Below are positions 5,696-10,137 of a stretch of 10,137 nucleotides of DNA, piece after piece. Numbering within the stretch: position 1 is the first letter of the stretch; every line of letters starts with the position of its first letter. The translations under genes were made by a program, and so were the position numbers. The stretch is from Veillonella parvula. Lineage in GTDB: Bacteria; Bacillota; Negativicutes; Veillonellales; Veillonellaceae. Location of the stretch: NCBI GenBank assembly GCA_947096075.1, contig CAMUQE010000062.1:1-10137 (forward strand), read 5' to 3'. The notes under the pieces are model-generated. The model was not told the DNA's origin, did not search any database, and saw only the letters and a program-made list of their open reading frames with translations.

Positions 5696-7213
5696 ATGAC
5701 CTATGAAAATCCATATATAAATAGTACAACTTGGTCCGAACTGAATATATTAGAGACTGTACGCAAAAGAAATCCACTTGTTATTTGTATTACCAATGAT
5801 GTGGTGAGGACCTTTACGGCTAACGGTTTACTAGCCATCGGTGCATCACCCGTGATGAGTGAGTGTAGTGAAGACTTAAAAAACCTTATCGTTCATGCTT
5901 CTGCGCTACTTATTAATATTGGGACCGTTACACCAGAAAAGGTTATTTATTACAAAGAGGCTATCACCTTAGCGAAGGCTCATGAGGTACCCATTGTGCT
6001 AGACCCTGTGGGCTGTCACGCCGGGGCGTATCGACTATCTGTAGTTTTAGACTTGATTAAAACGGATGCTATTTCGTTGCTACGGGGTAACCAAAGTGAA
6101 ATCAAAGCAATCTATGATGCTCTCAATATAAATCATAAAGTTGATAGCTCTCTCTTTGGTAAGGGCGTAGATGGGGAACAAGTTGAAGATAGCGCAATTA
6201 TAACGTATCGTCTTGCACGCCAAATTAACTGTCCTGTTGTCGCAACGGGCGAAGAGGACTATGTTTCCGATGGAATCCGCGTATTTACAGTTCCTCATGG
6301 TCATCCAATCATGACAGCGGTAACAGGGAGCGGTTGTTTATTAGGTGCTGTGTTAGCTGCATTTTTTAGTTCTTATTGTCAATTTATGTATAACATGCCT
6401 ATCGGAGAGTTTCTTGCGTATGCACTGGCTTACTATGGTCTAGCTGGTGAAAGTGCGGTTAAGGCGAGCGGCGTAAAACCTGGTAGTTTTAGTGTGGCAT
6501 TTCTGGATGCCTTATATGAATTCGATGATGCGATGCTTTTATCTGAAAACCGAATACGGTCAGTAGTTGTGCCCGATCAATTAAAGGTATATTTTATTAG
6601 TGGTACACAAGATGTAGGTTTTAATAAAGACCATTTACTAGGCATTGTTGAAGCTGCTTGTCGAGGTGGTGTGACCTGCTTCCAATTTAGAGAGAAGGGC
6701 ATAGGAGCATTAGAAGGGCAAGAAAAATTAGAATTAGCTCAGCAGTTAAAAGTGATCTGTGCCATGTATAATGTGCTTTATATTATTAACGATGATGTAG
6801 ATTTAGCAGTTGCTGTTAATGCTGATGGTGTTCACGTAGGACAAGAAGATATGCGTTTAGAAGACGTTCGTAATCTTGTAGGGAATAAGGTCATTGGTAT
6901 ATCCATTCATTCTGTGGAGGAACTACATAAGACCGATGTAGTTTATGCGGATTGCGTTGGTGTAGGCCCTATGTATGCTACAAGTAGCAAACCTGATGCT
7001 CAATTGCCGTGCGGACCTGAGCGCATTACTGAGTTACGAGCAGCAGGTTTAACATTACCATGCGTTGGTATCGGGGGTATTACCTTAAATAACGTAAAGC
7101 CTGTTTTGCAAGCAGGTGCTAGTGGAGTAGCTGTAATATCTGCTATTGCTCATGCAGATAATCCATATGAAGCAACACAACAATTTAAATACTTGGTAGA
7201 TAATATTAAGTGA
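5696..7213 (+). CDS. thiM-thiE: Bifunctional hydroxyethylthiazole kinase / thiamin-phosphate synthase (ThiM-ThiE fusion)
   Basis: A 505-aa fusion of two cytoplasmic salvage enzymes. Residues about 15-275 are ThiM, which phosphorylates hydroxyethylthiazole: PLVICITN, TFTANGLLAIGASPVMSE, LLINIGT, IVLDPVG, LLRGNQSEI, and the active-site VTGSGC with Cys214. After a short linker, residues 296-505 are ThiE, which joins HMP-PP and thiazole phosphate into thiamin phosphate: QFREK (330-334), INDDVDLAV (from 364), ADGVHVGQEDM, GISIHS, VGVGPMYATSSKP, VGIGGI and GVAVISAI. The order ThiM then ThiE puts consecutive steps on one chain. The ATG at 5696 is preferred because AGAGGAG (5681-5687) lies 8 bp upstream; the ATG at 5675 overlaps thiD and has no clear ribosome binding site. 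A terminator follows about 100 bp downstream. Confidence 0.95.
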   Translation: MTYENPYINSTTWSELNILETVRKRNPLVICITNDVVRTFTANGLLAIGASPVMSECSEDLKNLIVHASALLINIGTVTPEKVIYYKEAITLAKAHEVPIVLDPVGCHAGAYRLSVVLDLIKTDAISLLRGNQSEIKAIYDALNINHKVDSSLFGKGVDGEQVEDSAIITYRLARQINCPVVATGEEDYVSDGIRVFTVPHGHPIMTAVTGSGCLLGAVLAAFFSSYCQFMYNMPIGEFLAYALAYYGLAGESAVKASGVKPGSFSVAFLDALYEFDDAMLLSENRIRSVVVPDQLKVYFISGTQDVGFNKDHLLGIVEAACRGGVTCFQFREKGIGALEGQEKLELAQQLKVICAMYNVLYIINDDVDLAVAVNADGVHVGQEDMRLEDVRNLVGNKVIGISIHSVEELHKTDVVYADCVGVGPMYATSSKPDAQLPCGPERITELRAAGLTLPCVGIGGITLNNVKPVLQAGASGVAVISAIAHADNPYEATQQFKYLVDNIK

Positions 7214-7240
7214 TATGTCTTTATAATTCTAGGATAGTAA

Positions 7241-7254
7241 ATAGTAAGTACTAT
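7241..7254 (+). repeat. Reversed ACTT-type palindrome after thiME
   Basis: ATAGTA-AG-TACTAT is a perfect 14-bp palindrome around a central AG. It is the same kind of element as the ACTT-centred palindromes flanking rbr, but with AAGT on the + strand (the thiME transcript) instead of the - strand. It lies between the thiME stop and the shared terminator, which suggests the element belongs to transcript ends or leaders. Confidence 0.55.
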
Positions 7255-7310
7255 AAAAAGTAATGGAATAAAAATTATAGTAAATAGAACAAAAAATAGA
7301 AAAAATGCAA

Positions 7311-7342
7311 AAAAAGACGATGACTCATGTCATCGTCTTTTT
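7311..7342. terminator. Bidirectional terminator between thiME and rbr
   Basis: AAAAAGACGATGAC (7311-7324) and GTCATCGTCTTTTT (7329-7342) form a perfect 14-bp stem with a TCAT loop, with T runs on the exit side of both strands. It can end both the rightward thiW-thiD-thiME transcript and the leftward rbr transcript. Confidence 0.95.
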
Positions 7343-7356
7343 GTTAAGGAAGTTGT

Positions 7357-7450
7357 CAGTACTTACTGTAAGTTTAAAATGTACTTACATGTATAGTTTC
7401 ATTAAAATCTGTACTTACAGGTTGTTAGTTTAATTAGTATCGTACTTACA
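7357..7450 (-). repeat. ACTT-centred palindrome cluster downstream of rbr
   Basis: Four copies of GTACTTAC occur at 7359, 7381, 7411 and 7442, spaced 22, 30 and 31 bp. Three are perfect 12-bp palindromes with differing outer pairs: CAGTACTTACTG (7357-7368), ATGTACTTACAT (7379-7390) and CTGTACTTACAG (7409-7420). The fourth (7442-7449) pairs only in its core. An AGTTT-rich stretch recurs between copies, so the first three may be duplicated units of about 22-31 bp. The cluster fills the space between the rbr stop codon and the terminator, so it would form the 3' untranslated region of the rbr mRNA. Confidence 0.8.
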
Positions 7451-7452
7451 GA

Positions 7453-7998
7453 TTAGATGGATTCAACGAAACGGTGGAAGAAAGCTTGTGGGTGAGCACA
7501 TACTGGGCAAACTTTTGGAGCTTCTTCACCAACGTGTACATAACCACAGTTAGCACAGATCCATGCTACTGGTTGGTCGTTGTGGAACACTTTGTTACCG
7601 GATACTTGAGCTGCTAATGCAAGGTAACGAGCTTCATGACGAGCTTCGATTTTACCAACTTCGCGCATTTGGAAAGCGATTTTAGCAAAGCCTTCTTTTT
7701 CTGCTTCGTCAGCGAATTCTTTGTACATTGTAGTGTGTTCGTAGTTTTCACCAGCTGCTGCGTCGCGAAGGTTAGCTTCGATATCAGCGGAAACATCGCC
7801 ACCATGAAGAGCTTTGAACCACAATTTAGCATGTGCAGATTCGTTGTGAGCAGTTTCTTCGAAATAATCAGCGATTTCGTTCATACCAGCTTTGCGAGCT
7901 GCGCTAGCGTAGAATGTATATTTTTGGAATGCTTGAGATTCGCCTGCAAATGCAGCTTGAAGATTTTTTTCAGTGTTTGTACCTTTTAATTCAGCCAT
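7453..7998 (-). CDS. rbr: Rubrerythrin
   Basis: Cytoplasmic non-haem iron protein that reduces hydrogen peroxide in anaerobes, with electrons passed from its C-terminal rubredoxin centre to a diiron site. The 181-aa product (family about 190 aa) has an N-terminal ferritin-like four-helix domain with Glu20, ExxH at 53-56 (ESAH), Glu84/Glu87 in ENYEH, and ExxH at 118-121 (EARH). A short linker leads to the rubredoxin domain with CANC (148-151) and CPVC (164-167). The start has AAAGGAG about 7 bp upstream. The gene stands alone between a terminator and a long leader; the leader and the 3' region both carry ACTT palindromes, and Fur/PerR-like boxes lie near its likely promoter. In-vivo electron donor is not visible here. 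Confidence 0.96.
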   Translation of the reverse strand: MAELKGTNTEKNLQAAFAGESQAFQKYTFYASAARKAGMNEIADYFEETAHNESAHAKLWFKALHGGDVSADIEANLRDAAAGENYEHTTMYKEFADEAEKEGFAKIAFQMREVGKIEARHEARYLALAAQVSGNKVFHNDQPVAWICANCGYVHVGEEAPKVCPVCAHPQAFFHRFVESI

Positions 7999-8010
7999 TT
8001 TAATACTCCT

Positions 8011-8210
8011 TTGTACTTACAATTTTTTATAGATTATTACTTAACGTATATATTCATAACCACTTGGTTGTGAATGCAATGGAATAGAATACTTATTCTA
8101 CAATTTCGAGGGCGACTTCGCCTTGGTAAGAAAACTTATTCTTAGATTAAATAGACACTTGCCTAACTCTTAAAATAGTACTTACTCATTTGTTTTTTCG
8201 GCACTTGCCG
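8011..8210 (-). repeat. Array of nine ACTT-centred palindromes in the rbr leader
   Basis: Central CT dinucleotides lie at 8016, 8040, 8063, 8092, 8116, 8135, 8158, 8181 and 8204, giving steps of 24, 23, 29, 24, 19, 23, 23 and 23 bp. Each centre is ACTT and each is flanked by complementary arms that differ from copy to copy: TTGTA/TACAA (8011-8022), TTA/TAA (8037-8044), an 11-bp arm with one mismatch (8052-8075), TAGAATA/TATTCTA (8085-8100), GGCGA/TCGCC (8111-8122), TAAGAAAA/TATTCTTA with one mismatch (8127-8144), TAGACA/TGCCTA with one mismatch that becomes G-U in the rbr transcript (8152-8165), AGTA/TACT (8177-8186) and CGGCA/TGCCG (8199-8210). In rbr mRNA these would be short hairpins with AAGU loops; the last one abuts the ribosome binding site. 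No known element is recognised. Confidence 0.8.
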
Positions 8211-8252
8211 TCTTAACAGTTTTATATACAATGTGTTATCCGTATACTTAAC

Positions 8253-8267
8253 GAATAATCATTGTTG
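8253..8267. promoter_or_regulatory. Fur/PerR-like box at the putative rbr start site
   Basis: GAATAATCATTGTTG is a 7-1-7 type dyad resembling Fur-family boxes, and differs by one base from GAATAATCATTATTG at 8439-8453. It lies directly at the predicted rbr transcription start, a position where a PerR/Fur-type repressor would block initiation. Match to either consensus is partial, and the regulator is inferred. Confidence 0.4.
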
Positions 8268-8272
8268 ACTAT

Positions 8273-8300
8273 ATTTTAACATACTAAATGAGAAATGCAA
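8273..8300 (-). promoter_or_regulatory. Putative rbr promoter
   Basis: On the - strand, TTGCAT (complement of 8295-8300), a 16-bp spacer and TAAAAT (complement of 8273-8278), the latter preceded by TG at the extended -10 position, form the best leftward promoter in the region. Transcription would start near 8266 and give a leader of about 270 nt containing the whole ACTT palindrome array. Confidence 0.45.
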
Positions 8301-8336
8301 GTCTTTTTGTAAAATTTATTTCGAAAATTTTCTGAA

Positions 8337-8351
8337 TGATAAATATTATCA
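8337..8351. promoter_or_regulatory. Fur-like box
   Basis: TGATAAATATTATCA matches the 7-1-7 Fur-family pattern TGATAATnATTATCA at 13 of 14 specified positions. It lies about 40 bp upstream of the predicted rbr -35. With the neighbouring boxes it suggests iron- or peroxide-responsive control of rbr, of an unannotated transcript in this gap, or of both. Confidence 0.45.
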
Positions 8352-8413
8352 ATGCAGTAAAGATGCGAATTTATAAAGATTGAATAGTATGGGATTTATA
8401 AAAAATGTCTATT

Positions 8414-8471
8414 TTGATATTGAGAATGATAACTAAATGAATAATCATTATTGTTTAGTTATTGATATTGA
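8414..8471. promoter_or_regulatory. 30-bp dyad framed by TTGATATTGA direct repeats
   Basis: AACTAAA (8431-8437) and TTTAGTT (8454-8460) enclose AATAAT-C-ATTATT (8440-8452), making an almost fully symmetric 30-bp dyad with one extra base on the left. The 10-mer TTGATATTGA occurs on both sides, at 8414-8423 and 8462-8471. The core is the same GAATAATCATT box as at 8253. This looks like a multi-subunit operator or a hairpin; no gene is seen in it. Confidence 0.45.
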
Positions 8472-8763
8472 ATTTTTTCAATGTACTAATATTTTCTCAT
8501 AAAATGTAATGAATAGTAAAAAATTTTTGTAATTTTTGCTGATTTTAAAGTAATATTTTTTACTATATCTTATAGTCTAGTCGTAATTATAAGATTGGTA
8601 GACCTTTTAAATTCGTGCATTATATAACGAGAGCATGTAACGAGAGTGAATACCTATAGTTATATAAGAGACGACTGAACTATAGAGTCAGAATATATTT
8701 ATAGAACTAACTATTTTATGTATAATAAATATATAAATACTGATTAGAGTTAAAGGAGGCGCT
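8472..8763. other. Non-coding AT-rich gap upstream of the DUF951-selD operon
   Basis: No coding region is supported. Weak structures are ATTGAA/TTCAAT around a T4 loop (8467-8482); ATCTTATA/TATAAGAT (8567-8574, 8588-8595); the direct repeat TAACGAGAG at 8625-8633 and 8638-8646; and CTATAGTT/AACTATAG (8654-8661, 8678-8685). A TATAAT at 8721-8726, about 40 bp before the DUF951 start, is the likely -10 of the operon but lacks a clear -35. The hairpins would lie upstream of that start site unless an earlier promoter exists. Confidence 0.3.
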
Positions 8764-8967
8764 ATGGCGTTTGTTAGATATTATGTAGGCGATGTAGTGA
8801 AGATGAAAAAATCACATCCTTGCGGCAGCGACGAGTGGGAAGTTAAACGTATTGGCACGGACTTTCTCGTCGTATGTAATGGTTGTGGTCATCAACTCTT
8901 GATGCCGCGCCCTAAATTTGAAAAGGCAGTTAAGAAAATCGTATCTCGATTGCCGGAAAATGAGTAA
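8764..8967 (+). CDS. DUF951 family protein (YyzM-like), function unknown
   Basis: A 67-aa protein of the Firmicutes DUF951 family. The pattern is typical: YYVGDVVKMKKSHPCGSDEWEV, then VCNGCGHQLLMPRPKFEKAVKKI. Cys20, Cys38, Cys41 and His43 could form a small zinc site, which is an inference from spacing. The start is set by AAAGGAGG five bases upstream of the ATG, and the length is family-typical. Its stop overlaps the ribosome binding site of selD, which begins 9 bp later, so the two are probably co-translated. The linkage may be simple operon sharing and does not by itself imply a role in selenium metabolism. Confidence 0.88.
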   Translation: MAFVRYYVGDVVKMKKSHPCGSDEWEVKRIGTDFLVVCNGCGHQLLMPRPKFEKAVKKIVSRLPENE

Positions 8968-8976
8968 GGAGGGCTT

Positions 8977-10008
8977 ATGGTACGACTTACCGATTATGTG
9001 ACAAGTGGAGGCTGTGCGTGTAAGATTGGGCCTCATATATTGAACCGTGTGCTGAAAGCTGTAACACCCGTTACTAACGAGCATGTTCTCGCAGATATGA
9101 CTGGTGCCGATGATGCTGGAGTATATCAAATCTCTGATACCTTTGCATTGGTGCAAACCTTAGATTTCTTTACACCTATGGTTAATGATCCTGTTTTATT
9201 TGGTAAAATTGCAGCTGCCAATGCATTAAGCGATGTGTATGCTATGGGTGGCACCCCTTTAACTGCGATGAATATTGTAGGCTTTCCGGTTCCGCTCGTC
9301 GAGCAAGGTGTTTTGACGGATGTGTTAAATGGAGCTGGTTCGATTGTAGCTGAGTCTGGTGCAGCTATCGTAGGTGGACATAGCATTGAAAATAAGGAAC
9401 CTATTTTTGGGATGTCTGTGACAGGACAAGTGAATCCAAATCAGATTTGGAAAAATAAAGGTGCCCAAGTAGGGGATGTGCTAGTATTAACAAAGCGTAT
9501 CGGTACAGGTATCATGAATAATGCTCTGAAAGCAGGTTTATTCCCTGGAGGCACGGAACAGGCCGTTACTAGTATGAGTACTTTAAACCGTGTAGCGGCT
9601 GAGGTTGCACATAACTTTACAGTCCATGCTTGTACAGATGTAACAGGTTTTAGCCTTATGGGGCACTCCGTAGAAATGGCAAGTGCTTCTGATGTGACGA
9701 TTCATATCCAAGCTTACGATATCCCTCTTTTTGATGATGTCATTGAGGCAGCTCAAATGGGCTTAATTCCAGCGGCATCTTATGGTAATCGCAAGGCTAT
9801 AACCGATGTACATGTTGACGAAACACTTGATCTTGTATGGACGGATATTTTATTCGATCCACAAACCTCTGGTGGCCTGCTTTTCTCTGTTCCTGCTAGC
9901 GAAGGTACTCAACTCGTTGAGGCGTTACATAAGGCTGGTATTGACTGTGCTGCTATTGTGGGCACTGTGGAAAGCTTCAGCGGTCTTGCTGTACGCGTGA
10001 CAAAATAA
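8977..10008 (+). CDS. selD: Selenide, water dikinase (selenophosphate synthase) SelD
   Basis: Cytoplasmic enzyme that makes selenophosphate from selenide and ATP, the selenium donor for selenocysteine tRNA, selenouridine tRNA or Se-dependent molybdenum hydroxylases. The 343-aa product matches the family length (about 347 aa). The N-terminal loop reads GGCACKIG: Cys13 sits at the catalytic Cys/Sec position and Lys16 is the conserved lysine. Its codon is TGT, so this is a cysteine form. Aspartates 46, 63, 86 and 221 match the metal/ATP-binding aspartates, and a VGGHS motif is present at 132-136. AAGGAGGG (8966-8973) precedes the ATG and overlaps the DUF951 stop. No terminator is evident after the gene; no selA, selB or selC is in the window, so the downstream use of selenophosphate is unknown. 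Confidence 0.96.
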   Translation: MVRLTDYVTSGGCACKIGPHILNRVLKAVTPVTNEHVLADMTGADDAGVYQISDTFALVQTLDFFTPMVNDPVLFGKIAAANALSDVYAMGGTPLTAMNIVGFPVPLVEQGVLTDVLNGAGSIVAESGAAIVGGHSIENKEPIFGMSVTGQVNPNQIWKNKGAQVGDVLVLTKRIGTGIMNNALKAGLFPGGTEQAVTSMSTLNRVAAEVAHNFTVHACTDVTGFSLMGHSVEMASASDVTIHIQAYDIPLFDDVIEAAQMGLIPAASYGNRKAITDVHVDETLDLVWTDILFDPQTSGGLLFSVPASEGTQLVEALHKAGIDCAAIVGTVESFSGLAVRVTK

Positions 10009-10028
10009 AATCATAAAAGTTAAGTAAT

Positions 10029-10047
10029 GTATAGTATAGTATAGTAT
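10029..10047. repeat. Short GTATA tandem repeat
   Basis: Three complete GTATA units and a partial fourth lie 20 bp after the selD stop. A 5-bp unit in non-coding DNA can vary in copy number by slippage; no function is seen. Confidence 0.7.
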
Positions 10048-10075
10048 TGATTTAGCTATTTATATAAAATATTAT

Positions 10076-10137
10076 TAGCTGATAGCTGATAGCTGATAGC
10101 TGATAGCTGATAGCTGATAGCTGATAGCTGATAGCTG
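10076..10137. repeat. Perfect heptanucleotide tandem repeat (TAGCTGA)n, cut by the window end
   Basis: At least 8.9 identical copies of TAGCTGA run to the last base, so the array is longer than shown. On the + strand every frame hits TGA and TAG. On the - strand the repeat is open in all three frames and would encode a repeating seven-residue unit (I-S-Y-Q-L-S-A), with frame-dependent stops soon after the array. The array lies about 70 bp after selD. Perfect identity implies recent expansion or ongoing slippage. Confidence 0.95.

Noticed and set aside
7636..7989. 117-aa Cys/Phe-rich open frame on the + strand
   Set aside because: It is the antisense shadow of the rubrerythrin gene, whose family motifs and ribosome binding site are clear.
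8011..8210. CRISPR array
   Set aside because: Only the four-base centre is constant, arms differ and compensate, and spacing is 19-29 bp, so there are no repeats and spacers of CRISPR type and no cas genes.
8288..8335. Tiny ATG-initiated frame of 15 codons in the rbr upstream gap
   Set aside because: No ribosome binding site, low-complexity composition and overlap with the predicted rbr promoter.
8581..8690. Possible tRNA (for example selenocysteine tRNA) upstream of selD
   Set aside because: No acceptor stem pairing, T-loop or anticodon arm could be assembled; only isolated hairpins are present.
9013..9015. Selenocysteine codon in SelD
   Set aside because: The catalytic position is encoded by TGT, not TGA, so the enzyme is the cysteine form.

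Overview
The window looks like a chromosomal segment of a low-GC diderm Firmicute of the Negativicutes, most probably Veillonella or a close relative. This is inferred from AT-rich DNA with strong AGGAGG-type ribosome binding sites, a Firmicutes-type DUF951 gene, an anaerobe-type rubrerythrin and the thiW/cytX style of thiamin salvage. No rRNA, phage gene or transposase is visible, so the genus assignment rests on gene content only.

Layout. (1) 1-2717: molybdate ABC transporter genes modA, modB and modC on the + strand. modA has its own intrinsic terminator before modBC. (2) 2776-7342: a divergent thiamin-precursor salvage locus. cytX (hydroxymethylpyrimidine uptake) runs leftward; thiW (thiazole uptake), thiD and a fused thiM-thiE gene run rightward. 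Each arm starts with its own TPP riboswitch followed by an intrinsic terminator, and the two promoters lie back to back in about 100 bp. Together these genes import both halves of thiamin, phosphorylate them and join them to thiamin phosphate; no de novo thiC or thiG gene lies in the window. (3) 7357-8460: rubrerythrin (rbr, - strand), followed by a short repeat cluster and preceded by a long non-coding leader. (4) 8764-10008: a small DUF951 gene tightly coupled to selD (selenophosphate synthase), with an elaborate 760-bp intergenic region shared with rbr. (5) 10076 to the window end: a perfect 7-bp tandem repeat array.

The most unusual structure is around rbr. Its upstream leader (8011-8210) holds nine palindromes, all centred on ACTT (AAGT in the rbr transcript) and mostly spaced 23-24 bp apart. 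Their arms have different sequences but remain self-complementary. Three more perfect copies plus one weak copy lie just after the rbr stop codon, and one reversed copy lies after thiME. Conserved loop, covarying stems and regular spacing suggest that base pairing itself is maintained, either as an RNA hairpin array or as a DNA dyad array. I do not recognise it as a named element. Farther upstream are Fur/PerR-like boxes and a 30-bp dyad, consistent with metal- or peroxide-responsive control of rbr.
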